Below are positions 9,391 to 19,113 of a stretch of DNA of 64,000 nucleotides, piece by piece. Location: assembly GCA_945266285.1 (NCBI GenBank), contig CALYOP010000005.1, positions 1 to 64,000 of the forward strand, read 5' to 3'. The position numbers and the translations under genes are program-made. The notes under the pieces were generated by a model that saw nothing but the letters and a program-made list of their open reading frames with translations, had not been told where the DNA came from and did not search any database. The DNA comes from an uncultured Commensalibacter sp. (GTDB taxonomy: Bacteria > Pseudomonadota > Alphaproteobacteria > Acetobacterales > Acetobacteraceae). Within the stretch, counting starts at the first letter, position 1. Each line of letters opens with the position of its first letter.

Positions 9391-11567
9391 ACAGGTAAAT
9401 GATGAAGTTGTTCTAAACTGCGTTTATCGGTCAGGATAGCCATTTTTTCTGCCCCTGTTAAATGATTTATCAATTCGTTTTGATCATGGGCTTCTTGTAG
9501 CTTAATCTGTCCAACCAAAAGGTTATGATTAATAAGATCCCCTTTTTTCCGTGGTGGTGGCAACATGGCAATATGTGCTTTCCACAATTCCGGTTCATTT
9601 AACAACGTACGGAACGCTTCTTGCACCCTAAAATCCATAATACGGCGTTTTTCAATCCGATCTCTACGCAGAATATCGGGGCGTGCTGTTTCTTCTGGTA
9701 TAATCAATAATCCAACAGCTAGGCAAAATCTTCCAAAACGTTGACTTGATGTTACCCATACCAATGGTATTGCCACAAGTAACCCCAACAAAACAGGCGT
9801 CATCCAGAAAAATAATGACGATGAAACTGCCCATGTTCCTACGCTCATAAGAATACCAAATAAGGTATGTCGCCAATAATCGCGGATGACATCTTTCATA
9901 GGGATATAACCCAAATTACGCCGCTGTGCATTCCATCCTGAATCATAGCCAAATAAAATTGACATAACCCCTTCGGTTTGAATCAACATGGCAATTGGTG
10001 CCAGCAATCCTCCAATAAGGGTTTCCAGAAAGATAGAAAAAAATGCTTTAACAGCTCCGCCACAACCTTTACGCGTAATAGGGTCAAATAATAACGCAAT
10101 CCACGCCAAAAATTTAGGCGCTAACAGAACGGTCATTGTCAGGATAAACACATATTTAGCCTGTATCGGGTCAACTTGCGGCCAATTTGGAAAAAGAACT
10201 TTCGTATTTCCACTAAAATATTCAGGTTTAATAAATAAGGATTGAAAAGAAACCAAAATACCTGTCAGCAAAAATAACAACCATAAAGGTGACATTACAT
10301 AGGCACCAATACCCGTTAACATATGTAGACGGCTAATCCAGCTTAATTTTTTCGTTGGAAGAATCATCGCATGCTGCAAATTCCCCTGACACCAACGCCT
10401 ATCACGAACCGCAATATCGGTTAAAGAAGGTGGACTTTCTTCATAAGACCCTCCCAAAGCTGGCACCATATGAACGGCCCATCTTCCTCGACGGATAAGC
10501 GCAGCTTCAACAAAGTCATGGCTCATAATTGTGCCACCAAAAGGTTTTCTAATGTCAGGCAAATGGGGTAACCCTGCTTGTTCAGCAAAAGCTTTGACCC
10601 TTATAACTGCATTATGTCCCCAATAATTGCTTTCTGATCCATGCCACCATGCCAAACCATAAGCAATGGTCGGACCATATACGCGACCAGCAAATTGCTG
10701 CAATCTTGCAAATAGCGTCGTTCCATTTACAATCACGGGTAAGGTTTGAATCAATCCGACCGTTGGATTATTTTCCATTGCTGCACAAATCCGAACGATC
10801 GTATCACCTTCCATCAAACTATCCGCATCAAGCGTTAACATATGATCATAAGCACCACCAAAACGGCGAACCCATTCGGCTAAATTACCGGCTTTGCGAT
10901 CTGTATTTTGATGCCGTCTACGATAAAAAATTTGAGCATCATTATTGGTTTGATTACGCATTCTTAAAAATGCGGCTTCTTCTGCAACCCAAATATCTGG
11001 ATTAGTCGTATCGGAAAGAATGAAGAAATCAAAATGCTCGCCCTTACCTGTTGCTTGGATGCTATCGTAAATAGCATTCAGACCAGCAATCACGCGATAA
11101 GGATCTTCATTATAGGTCGGCATTAAAACAGCCGTACGTTTATGAATATCGGGTAAAGGCCCCTCTTTTTTAATACCCAGTGATAGGCCGCCTCTCTTAA
11201 GTTGTTCTAAAAACCCCCCCAGACAAGAAGCAAATGAGAAAGCAATCCAAAAGAATAGAATAATGAACAATACTAATAACGTAGCCCCTAAAGACGTCAT
11301 TTCGGCACTGTTGAAAACAAGATTCATCTCATAAGACGCATAACTGGTTAATAAAGCAGCTACAAAAAATACCAAAAAACGTCGTAGAAATATCCAAGGT
11401 GCTTCGGTTACAGGTCTACGGGGCCTTCCATGAAAATCTGGATTAGCACGAAAGGATTGTATGGGCATTTCTAAAGGAGATTCAGGCGGTAAGGCAGAGA
11501 ATTGTTGATCTTTATTTACCAAATTCCCAACCATTTTACGATCAGAAACGCTTTGTGATTCTGTCAT
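9387..11567 (-). CDS. opgH: Glucans biosynthesis glucosyltransferase H
   Basis: Inner-membrane GT2 glucosyltransferase that builds the beta-1,2-glucan backbone of osmoregulated periplasmic glucans from UDP-glucose. 726 residues with N-terminal membrane helices (about 65-125), a cytoplasmic GT2 domain with PTYNEDP, DADSLM, SHDFVEA and the product-site motif RRWCQGNLQH (about residues 135-400), then a cluster of C-terminal helices (about 410-610). The usual partner opgG is absent from the window; opgD is 2 kb away on the same strand, separated by a SulP gene on the other strand. Confidence 0.93.
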   Translation of the reverse strand: MTESQSVSDRKMVGNLVNKDQQFSALPPESPLEMPIQSFRANPDFHGRPRRPVTEAPWIFLRRFLVFFVAALLTSYASYEMNLVFNSAEMTSLGATLLVLFIILFFWIAFSFASCLGGFLEQLKRGGLSLGIKKEGPLPDIHKRTAVLMPTYNEDPYRVIAGLNAIYDSIQATGKGEHFDFFILSDTTNPDIWVAEEAAFLRMRNQTNNDAQIFYRRRHQNTDRKAGNLAEWVRRFGGAYDHMLTLDADSLMEGDTIVRICAAMENNPTVGLIQTLPVIVNGTTLFARLQQFAGRVYGPTIAYGLAWWHGSESNYWGHNAVIRVKAFAEQAGLPHLPDIRKPFGGTIMSHDFVEAALIRRGRWAVHMVPALGGSYEESPPSLTDIAVRDRRWCQGNLQHAMILPTKKLSWISRLHMLTGIGAYVMSPLWLLFLLTGILVSFQSLFIKPEYFSGNTKVLFPNWPQVDPIQAKYVFILTMTVLLAPKFLAWIALLFDPITRKGCGGAVKAFFSIFLETLIGGLLAPIAMLIQTEGVMSILFGYDSGWNAQRRNLGYIPMKDVIRDYWRHTLFGILMSVGTWAVSSSLFFWMTPVLLGLLVAIPLVWVTSSQRFGRFCLAVGLLIIPEETARPDILRRDRIEKRRIMDFRVQEAFRTLLNEPELWKAHIAMLPPPRKKGDLINHNLLVGQIKLQEAHDQNELINHLTGAEKMAILTDKRSLEQLHHLPV

Positions 11568-11840
11568 AAATTTTCACCTTTTCCCTTAATTTTAATATAT
11601 TCTTCATAATTGGAAGCTAATTTATGAAAGGTTACGCGATAAAACAAGTTTATATTCATTAGAATGCCCGAAGTCTTTCCATGAAAAAATTTTCATTGAT
11701 CATGATTCTTGATCATATTTAGAACATATTATTATGTTTTTTGAACACGTTATTCATTAAATTCTCAAATCTAAAACCCCGCGCCGCAAATGTTCTTGAG
11801 CGAAAAACTCATCTGCGATGCGACAATAGCGAGGCTTTAA

Positions 11841-13607
11841 ATGCTACAAAAACTATTTTCTTTTCAATTGCCACAATTCGCAGCGGGTATACGGGACGCT
11901 TGGCGTAAAGGTTACAAAATCGCCGATTTCCGCAATGACGCTTTGGCTGGATTAACAATCGGTACCGTTGCTGTTCCCTTGTCAATGGCATTAGCAATTG
12001 CAACCGGTGTACCACCCGAACATGGACTTTACACCGCAATCATTGCGGGTGCAATCATTGCATTAACCGGTGGATCACGTTTTAATATTTCAGGCCCAAC
12101 GGCTGCATTTGTCGTTATTTTATTTCCAATCGTTCAAGATTACGGCATTGGTGGGCTATTAATTGCAACCATGATGGCAGGTGTTATCTTGCTTATTCTT
12201 GGTTTCAGTAAAATGGGACAACTCATTAAATTTGTTCCCCATCCTGTTGTATTGGGATTTACCGCCGGAATTGCCATTATCATCGCTGTTTTGCAAATTC
12301 CTGATTTTCTTGGACTTAAAACAGGACGACTTGGTGATGATTTTATTGAAAATATTGGTATTATTTTTTCTTCATTTTCAACAATAAATCCTTATGAAAT
12401 GGGTGTTGGGATCTTTACACTTTTGGTTTTGATCTTATGGCCAAAAACCCGATTGCCCATACCCGGTCCATTGGTTGGATTAATTGCAGGTGCTCTTGCT
12501 GCCTATGCAATCAATCATTGGGTGAACGGTATCGATATTCAAACGATTGCTTCAAGATTCACCTGGAAAGCGGATGGGATGGAGGGACATGGTATCCCCC
12601 CTATTCCACCAAGTTTCTCCATGCCATGGTCTTTACCTGGCCCTAATGGACAACCTTTAGAAATTAGCTTTAGATTAATTCACACTTTATTAGGCCCCGC
12701 ATTTGCAATTGCTGTTTTGGGCGCCATTGAATCTTTATTATGTGCGGTCATAGCAGATGAATTAACACAGACTAAGCACGATCCTAATTCCGAATTGATC
12801 GGTCAAGGTCTTGGCAATCTCATTGCTCCCCTTTTTGGCGGCATCACAGCAACGGCTGCCATTGCGAGAACCGCTACAAGCGTACGTAGTGGTGCACGCT
12901 CTCCAATAGCTGCCGTTATCCATTCACTTTTTGTGTTATTATCGGTTATTATTTTTGCTGGTTTATTAGGTTTAGTACCGATGGCATCCCTTGGTGCTTT
13001 GCTCTTCATAGTTGCTTGGAATATGAGTGAAGCAAAACATTTTGTTCGTACGGTTCGTACAGCACCAATAAACGATGTCGCCATTTTACTTACCTGTTTT
13101 GGCTTAACTGTCATCTTTGATATGGTCATTGCAGTAGCGGTAGGTGTTGGATTGGCGGGGGCTTTATTTATTCGAAACATGGCTGCTGCTACGCGGACAA
13201 CCCGAGTTGAGCCTAGAAATCACCCAACTATCAATAACCTGCCACCGGAAATTGTTCTTTATGATATTGATGGCCCATTATTCTTCGGTGCAGCGGAGAA
13301 AGCTTTGTCTATAATACGTTTATACGATAAAAACGTAAAAACGATTATCATCGACATGCATGATGTCATCAATATTGATGGTACAGCAATTTCATGTCTT
13401 CAATCTTTGGTTAAAGACCTGCATCGTTCACATATTTCAATCATTTTTGCAGAATTAAGCGCAAAAAATATCATTGTTTTACGCCGTGCAGGAATTCATA
13501 CCTCGCGTGGAATGCTTAATTATAGTAAAAATCTTATACAAGCCAAAAATGTCGCTTTTCGTTGGTTAAATCAGGAAGCAATAAAATCTGATTCTTCCAG
13601 TAAATAA
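11841..13607 (+). CDS. SulP-family anion transporter with STAS domain
   Basis: Inner-membrane transporter of 588 residues. The SLC26/SulP core (about residues 25-450) shows the family signature GLYTAIIAGAIIALTGGSRFNISGPTAA (given as positions ~62-89) and about 12-14 helices; a cytoplasmic STAS domain follows (about 468-570, VKTIIIDMHDVINIDGTAI). Closest well-known relative by look is DauA, a C4-dicarboxylate carrier, but sulfate or bicarbonate are equally possible. The ATG has GAGG seven bases upstream. It is divergent from opgH and convergent with opgD. Confidence 0.9.
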   Translation: MLQKLFSFQLPQFAAGIRDAWRKGYKIADFRNDALAGLTIGTVAVPLSMALAIATGVPPEHGLYTAIIAGAIIALTGGSRFNISGPTAAFVVILFPIVQDYGIGGLLIATMMAGVILLILGFSKMGQLIKFVPHPVVLGFTAGIAIIIAVLQIPDFLGLKTGRLGDDFIENIGIIFSSFSTINPYEMGVGIFTLLVLILWPKTRLPIPGPLVGLIAGALAAYAINHWVNGIDIQTIASRFTWKADGMEGHGIPPIPPSFSMPWSLPGPNGQPLEISFRLIHTLLGPAFAIAVLGAIESLLCAVIADELTQTKHDPNSELIGQGLGNLIAPLFGGITATAAIARTATSVRSGARSPIAAVIHSLFVLLSVIIFAGLLGLVPMASLGALLFIVAWNMSEAKHFVRTVRTAPINDVAILLTCFGLTVIFDMVIAVAVGVGLAGALFIRNMAAATRTTRVEPRNHPTINNLPPEIVLYDIDGPLFFGAAEKALSIIRLYDKNVKTIIIDMHDVINIDGTAISCLQSLVKDLHRSHISIIFAELSAKNIIVLRRAGIHTSRGMLNYSKNLIQAKNVAFRWLNQEAIKSDSSSK

Positions 13608-13616
13608 AATTATTCC

Positions 13617-13660
13617 ATTATCTCTGGAGCATGCTTTTATCAGCATGCTCCAGAGATAAT
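13617..13660. terminator. Perfect 19-bp inverted repeat between convergent genes
   Basis: Bases 13617-13635 pair perfectly with 13642-13660, six-base loop. The stem is GC-containing but a T-tract appears only on the minus-strand side (AATTTTATTT after the stem). It sits between the ends of the SulP gene and opgD and probably terminates both. Confidence 0.7.
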
Positions 13661-13671
13661 CCCCACCGAAC

Positions 13672-15297
13672 TTACGGTGTCCAACGATAAAGCCAAAGTT
13701 CAGAAATTGGATTGTCCCCATCCAATAACGCACATTTAAGTTCTGCCATTTTAGCACCTCCAGGTACAAACTCGAATGTGGCACGCCATCCATGTGTAAC
13801 CGGATTAGACATAATAGCGATATTCTGAATTTGGCCCGCAGAAGTTACTGGATTAACTTTTAATATTTTATCCAACGGAAAATTGTTTAACGGCCCATCA
13901 AAAAAATCAATGCAAATTAAACGGGTATCAGGCTGGTCAACAACGGAACCAATTCGTGTTGCAGCAATTCTTGCTAATGGCGTTTTCCATGGATTATCCC
14001 ATCCCCAATACATCCGATAAATGAAATTATATTCGCTGCCTGCTTTTAAAGGGTTTTTTGGACGCCAAAAAGCAACAATATTATCATTCACTTCGCTAGG
14101 TGTTGGAATCTCGACCAAATTGACACTACCTGTTTTCCATTCTCCAACAGGTTCAATCCACAAAGAAGGTCTTAAATCATAACGTAATGCAAGGTCTTCA
14201 TATTGGTCAAAAGCATGTTTACGTTGTATAAGCCCGAAACCTTTTGGAGCCTCATCAACAAAAACAGAATATTGCAAATCTACAGGATTATTTAATGGTC
14301 TCCAGAGCTGTTGTCCTGTTCCAGTCCACATCAACAAACCTTCACTATCATGTGCAGCAGGACGCCAATCATCGACGTGATTACGGTTGTTACTATCGAA
14401 ATAAAACATGCCCGTAAGCGGTGCGATACCACCATTAGCAATTAATTTACGTGGATAGATAAAACTTTCAACATCAAAAATTGTGGTCGTTCCAGGACGA
14501 ATAGTAAAGCGATAAGCACCCGTTAAAGAAGGTGTATCCAACAAAGCATAAACAACAATTGATTGAACATCCGCTTTGGGTTTTTCCAGCCAAAATGCAC
14601 GAAACAATGGGAATTCTTCACCTTGTGGATCCGCAGTACCTTTTGAAAATCCCCGAGCAGAAAGACCGTAATTCTGTCCTTTTGCTACAGCTCGGAAATA
14701 AGATGCTCCCAAAAAGACGGCACATTCTTCTTTAATATTCGGTTGATTGATCGGGGCCATTAATTTCAGACCCGAAAACCCCAAATTATCATCAACTCGA
14801 TATTTAGGATTCGAATAATTAAATAAATCAGGATTATACGAAACAGGTTTTGATGTCCCATCAATGACTTCGTATATGTCTATTTTAGGACGATATAAAA
14901 AACCACGAGGGAAAAATTCTGCTTCAAAAAATAATCCATCGGCATGCCATAATGCTTGATCTGTTTTGAATTCAATGCTTCTAAACCCATCAAAATCAAG
15001 ATTATTAATCACATCGGGCAATTTATCGCTAGGTGCTTGATAAGGTTTCCCAGCCAGATCACGTGCTATGTCTTTGACTGTGTTTCGATCAAAATGGGTT
15101 CCTTCACTATTTGAATCTTCTGCTGCTTTTGCATGATTACTTGTAGAAAACGTTGATATCTCTCCTACGATACTAGCCAGAGAAATACCCGCTGCAGAAC
15201 GCAAAAGATCTCGACGAAACACCACTTTATCAATCCTTATACAATTACAAACGCATCTTATTTCATTCATCTGATAATTCAGATTTTCGTTATTCAC
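13672..15297 (-). CDS. opgD: Glucan biosynthesis protein D (periplasmic, Tat-exported)
   Basis: OpgD/MdoG-family protein acting on the osmoregulated periplasmic glucan backbone. It has a twin-arginine signal (RRDLLRSAAGISLA, residues 28-41 in this frame) followed by a cleavable Ala-rich tail near NHAKAAED. The rest is the two-domain family fold (about 75-541), with PYQAPSDKLPD, GFRSIEFK and LWHADGLFF near the N-terminus and FVPGGAKMAELKC near the end. The longest frame begins with GTG at 15297; an ATG at 15270 or a GTG at 15225 (AAGG nine bases upstream) would place the Tat motif closer to the N-terminus as usual, so the start is uncertain. Confidence 0.9.
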   Translation of the reverse strand: MNNENLNYQMNEIRCVCNCIRIDKVVFRRDLLRSAAGISLASIVGEISTFSTSNHAKAAEDSNSEGTHFDRNTVKDIARDLAGKPYQAPSDKLPDVINNLDFDGFRSIEFKTDQALWHADGLFFEAEFFPRGFLYRPKIDIYEVIDGTSKPVSYNPDLFNYSNPKYRVDDNLGFSGLKLMAPINQPNIKEECAVFLGASYFRAVAKGQNYGLSARGFSKGTADPQGEEFPLFRAFWLEKPKADVQSIVVYALLDTPSLTGAYRFTIRPGTTTIFDVESFIYPRKLIANGGIAPLTGMFYFDSNNRNHVDDWRPAAHDSEGLLMWTGTGQQLWRPLNNPVDLQYSVFVDEAPKGFGLIQRKHAFDQYEDLALRYDLRPSLWIEPVGEWKTGSVNLVEIPTPSEVNDNIVAFWRPKNPLKAGSEYNFIYRMYWGWDNPWKTPLARIAATRIGSVVDQPDTRLICIDFFDGPLNNFPLDKILKVNPVTSAGQIQNIAIMSNPVTHGWRATFEFVPGGAKMAELKCALLDGDNPISELWLYRWTP

Positions 15298-15379
15298 AAC
15301 AGCTTTAAAAAAGAAATCAAGATAGCGCTGTGTCAGTTATAAATAGATACAACATGTATCTCAACTGGAATTAATTTAT

Positions 15380-15982
15380 TCACAAAGATTTATTTTTCGA
15401 AATCATATGCTGTAATAAAAGCACCGTTTTTGCATCTGTTATTTTTCCATTCAACACATTATTCCATGCGGTTTGTAAAGACATTTCGACAACTTCAATA
15501 TCTTCACCTTCTTCAATCACGCCACCACCTTCGTTAATTTTTTCATCGACTTCGGCTGTAAAATAATAAAGACGCTCTGTAGAAATACCTGGTGAGGAAA
15601 ATAACGCATAAAGAAAATCAGTTTTTTTAACTAGCCATCCGGTTTCTTCTTCTGCTTCGCGTTTAGCGGCACGAATGGCAGCTTTCAAGTGATCTTGGTT
15701 TTCAATATCAAGATCTTTTTTATCAATATTGCCTGCACAAGCTTCAATTAATGGTTCATTTATTTCCTGAAAAAGCAAAGGTGCACGCCATTGTTTCGTC
15801 AATATAAGATTATGATTATCCGAACGATATAATAAAATAACAATACTATCAGGAGCCTTTAAAATCTCTCTTTTTATACCGACTTTTTGACCATTGTCAT
15901 ATTCATAATGCAATGTCGCCAAATCTAATTTCAAATGACCTTTCCAAATTGATTGATTATTCTCAATAACTAATTTTGACAT
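15380..15982 (-). CDS. NUDIX hydrolase, ADP-sugar/NudK-like
   Basis: Cytoplasmic nucleoside-diphosphate-sugar pyrophosphatase, 200 residues. The NUDIX box has its REAEEETGW core at residues 108-116, with the preceding helix extended by an insert (KDLDIENQDHLK) after AGNID, as in the ADP-ribose/GDP-mannose branch (NudF, NudK). A Gly-Glu rich loop follows (GGGVIEEGEDIEVVE), also typical of that branch. Specific substrate not determined. It follows the coiled-coil gene with a 14-bp gap, so the two are likely one transcript. Confidence 0.87.
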   Translation of the reverse strand: MSKLVIENNQSIWKGHLKLDLATLHYEYDNGQKVGIKREILKAPDSIVILLYRSDNHNLILTKQWRAPLLFQEINEPLIEACAGNIDKKDLDIENQDHLKAAIRAAKREAEEETGWLVKKTDFLYALFSSPGISTERLYYFTAEVDEKINEGGGVIEEGEDIEVVEMSLQTAWNNVLNGKITDAKTVLLLQHMISKNKSL

Positions 15983-15996
15983 AAACGTCCTTCTTT

Positions 15997-16599
15997 TTAT
16001 TTAATCCACCATTTAACTGGCTCTTGACCTTCTTCATCAGGAATAAATATTTCATCTTCATTATATTCTGATTGAGATCGCATTTTCTTTTGATTATTAC
16101 GCCAGTTATTTTTGTCTTTCTGCAATTCTTCTAATTGCCGCGTTAGTATTTTAACTTTTCCTTCTGTTTTAACAAGTTTTTCTTCAAGTTCATGTATATA
16201 TTGTTCAAAATTGGAAAAGCGGCTATTCAATTCTTTTAAATTTTGAATTAAATCGTTAATTTTTTGATCGTTACCATTAGAAAAATGCGCATGGTTTGTA
16301 GCAGGCAACCGGCGATTCATCGTATTTTTTTCTGTATTATCACCAAGATTTCTGGCTACATGTGATGGTCTCAGCGTTTGTTTTTCAACAATAACATCTC
16401 CATCTTGAACAAAGCGACGACGAAATTGTGGATTATTTTCCTTAGAATAAGATGAAGCACGTGTATGATCATGCGTATTCTTAGTAGGTCCTAAACGTTC
16501 CAATGCTTTTAATAGCGCTTGTTCGTCGGCGATTTCATGAGATGTTTTATCTAAATTCATAGAAATAGCGTGTGGTTTTTCTTCCTTATTGGGAGACAT
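15997..16599 (-). CDS. Hypothetical coiled-coil protein
   Basis: 200 residues, no recognised domain. The N-terminal half is polar and probably disordered; residues about 110-165 form a strong heptad-like coiled coil (LIQNLKELNSRFSNFEQYI... LEEKLVKTEGKVKIL), and the acidic tail ends in EPVKWWIK. No signal peptide or membrane segment. It precedes the NUDIX gene by 14 bp. A structural or scaffold role is possible; function unknown. Confidence 0.75.
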   Translation of the reverse strand: MSPNKEEKPHAISMNLDKTSHEIADEQALLKALERLGPTKNTHDHTRASSYSKENNPQFRRRFVQDGDVIVEKQTLRPSHVARNLGDNTEKNTMNRRLPATNHAHFSNGNDQKINDLIQNLKELNSRFSNFEQYIHELEEKLVKTEGKVKILTRQLEELQKDKNNWRNNQKKMRSQSEYNEDEIFIPDEEGQEPVKWWIK

Positions 16600-17691
16600 T
16601 TTATAATACTTTCATAAATAACGGTTTAAAATAAGATTGAATTAGATAATGATACTTGCTCGGCTAGCGTTATATTTGATCTTCTAATGTTAAACAATTT
16701 ATATCGTAATAAAATAATCGAGAACTAAATTTCTGTTCGAATTCAATATAGTTACCAAAAATGACATATAAAGAAGGATATTTGAAAAAGAATTACCGAA
16801 CCTCATTCATTAAGTTTACTTAGCATTTTTTTACTTAATCTAAAATATCCAGATTAATTTTATTGAATATTAGTAAGTTATACATCTTCTCTAGATGACA
16901 ACACGCGTTTGAAACTTCCTGATTTAAAGGTAACAAAATAGATAAAGTTCCATCAATCTTGATGTCTTAGACCAATAAATTTAATGCCTTATACATATGA
17001 CGTTACATTTTCATGTAACAAAATATAATCTACTAAAATAATTAGTCAATCGTTTATAGCTAATTAATTTGTAACATACTATGGAATAAATATTGTTGAA
17101 TACATTTAAAGAAAATAGCTTTTTCAAAATATAAATAATTTCATAATTTTTGATTAATCAATCTTATATTTTTATAAGCTATTTGTAGGAAACTCATAAC
17201 ATTTTATAGGTTTCCTATATGACAATCAATCTTTTAATAAAGATTTTTGATAATTCCATATCAAGATTTTGTTTGTCTTAATAGTTCAATTTATTCAAAT
17301 ATAAATTGTTGAATAAATAGGAACGATAATAATCAAAAGTAATAAAAAATCGTATATGAAATAGGTTGCATAAGCAATTTTTCAAGATAGCTTTGCTTTT
17401 GTTATCTGTTCTAATATTTCAGCCATTATCATATAGCATTAAAAAACATGGGATTGGCTATTTTTATTGAGCATAAACGCAAAACTTTCAAAAAAATCAT
17501 TATGACCTTATGAGTATATGAAGATACGATATAAGAAACATTTTTATGTTTTGTTAACGACATGTTTTTTTACTTTATCAAATTAAATTATTTTATCTCA
17601 TTGTAAAATTTGATTTTTTTCTTCTATTGAATCCTCAGCCGATTAAATTATTATTACTAAATGCTTAATATCATAAGTGTTAGGAAGCAAA
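16600..17691. other. 1.1-kb AT-rich gene-free region
   Basis: No frame with coding character on either strand. The only structure I can point to is a perfect short inverted repeat, GTTACAT (17002-17008) with ATGTAAC (17013-17019). No tRNA, riboswitch or insertion sequence was seen. It may hold promoters for the divergent genes on each side, or a decayed gene beyond recognition. Confidence 0.6.
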
Positions 17692-18633
17692 ATGTTTAAT
17701 GAACCTCTTTCACGACAAGCTATAATTAATTCAATCAATAATGATGCTAGTAAATTTTTTAACAATCTTCGTCTTTTTTCAGATTGGTCATTAATATCCG
17801 ATACATTTATTTCCAATTTAAATCGGGCGGTTTTGTTCATGATGGTTAAGAATGAAGGCGATATTATATTTTATAACCTTAAACATCACTATCGTCTAGG
17901 ATTCCGCCGCTTCTTTGTTCTGAACAATCTAAGCAAAGATCATACGGAAAACGAATTAAAACGATTTTCTGATTTATATCCTGATATTCAATTTTTTTGT
18001 AAAAATGATCTCCAATGTGGTGTTTCTCCCGCCAAGAAAATGCTGGATTTACAAGAAATATTCCTTAAAAAATTTTATGATGTACCGGGGTTTCCTGAAC
18101 CAGAATGGGCTTTTTTTATCGATGCCGATGAATTTCTGACTTGTGCAGTAAAACAGCATGATGATGCAATTCAACAATTCAACCAACAACTTGCAAATCC
18201 TGATATTAAATTATTAGCCACCCATCAAATTTGCTGCGCCAGCAAAAGAATTAACGAATTTTCCGAAACTGGAAACCCGTTTAAACTTTACCCGCACGTT
18301 TCTACACATTTAAACCCATTAAATTTTAAGTCAGCATACCGTCTTCAACATAATTTCGAAATCCAAAATGGGAATCAATTTGTCAAAGATTTTCCTTATC
18401 AAATCGACAATATCGGGGTTATGGCAGAAACAGGTTTTTTCCTTTTCCACTTCCCTCTAAGATCACTTGAACAATATCGCCGAAAACTGATTCATAATTA
18501 TTACGCACATCGAAGAATACATCTTAAAAATGATTTTATGACCTTTTGGCAACAACTCTATAACAATTTTGAAAAGAATGGTGACCGTTTTCTTGTTGAA
18601 CTCTTTGAAAAATATATAAATGATTGTCGATAA
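17692..18633 (+). CDS. Glycosyltransferase, GT2-like (Glyco_tranf_2_4 / GT92-like)
   Basis: Cytoplasmic glycosyltransferase of 313 residues. It shows MVKNEGDIIFYNLKHHYRLGF near residue 45 (the VKNE...W/N-L-H pattern of this group), VLNNLSKD, and the metal/nucleotide-binding FFIDADEFL near residue 145. The group transfers sugars to surface glycans; acceptor unknown. I choose the ATG at 17692 with AGGA seven bases upstream rather than the GTG at 17677. It stands isolated after a 1.1-kb gap, and no other glycan genes are adjacent. Confidence 0.82.
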   Translation: MFNEPLSRQAIINSINNDASKFFNNLRLFSDWSLISDTFISNLNRAVLFMMVKNEGDIIFYNLKHHYRLGFRRFFVLNNLSKDHTENELKRFSDLYPDIQFFCKNDLQCGVSPAKKMLDLQEIFLKKFYDVPGFPEPEWAFFIDADEFLTCAVKQHDDAIQQFNQQLANPDIKLLATHQICCASKRINEFSETGNPFKLYPHVSTHLNPLNFKSAYRLQHNFEIQNGNQFVKDFPYQIDNIGVMAETGFFLFHFPLRSLEQYRRKLIHNYYAHRRIHLKNDFMTFWQQLYNNFEKNGDRFLVELFEKYINDCR

Positions 18634-18684
18634 TTCATCCTAATCTCATCGTATTAAATTACTTCACAATCATTTAGGAATGTC

Positions 18685-19092
18685 ATGTTTGATTCTCACC
18701 CCATAACCTTTTCTTCGCGTGTTTGCTTCGCTTTTGGAGCACTTTTTGGCATGTTCGCCGTTATTTTTTCTGCGCTAACTTCGCATTTACCTGATTCTTA
18801 TTTTAGTGCTGGCGGACGGGAAATGGCACGAATTGCAGATAATATTATGGGTTGGCAAGCCGTAGCCCTTATTGTAATTGCCATTCTCTCAAGAATCTGG
18901 CGCCCCAGTATTCACTTGGACATAATTGGTGGTTTTCTGCTCATTGGCTTAGCGTTATTTGGCGGCGCGGTTTATTATACAGCATTTACAGGACAACATC
19001 CTCCTTTCCTTCCAATTGCGCCAATTGGTGGAACGATGATGATTTTTGGGTGGTTTTACTTATTTTTATTTGCGGTTTTTGCAAGAAAATAA
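18685..19092 (+). CDS. DUF423 family small membrane protein
   Basis: 135 residues with four predicted membrane helices (about 10-30, 52-68, 74-95, 112-133). Family marks are the N-terminal F-G-A-L-F-G...SALTSHL, the central WQAVAL, and the C-terminal PIAPIGGTMMIFGW. Relatives include E. coli YgdD and Bacillus YwdK; function is not established. Starts with ATG behind AGGA. Confidence 0.85.
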   Translation: MFDSHPITFSSRVCFAFGALFGMFAVIFSALTSHLPDSYFSAGGREMARIADNIMGWQAVALIVIAILSRIWRPSIHLDIIGGFLLIGLALFGGAVYYTAFTGQHPPFLPIAPIGGTMMIFGWFYLFLFAVFARK

Positions 19093-19113
19093 TTCCCAAT
19101 TAAAGACGTAACA

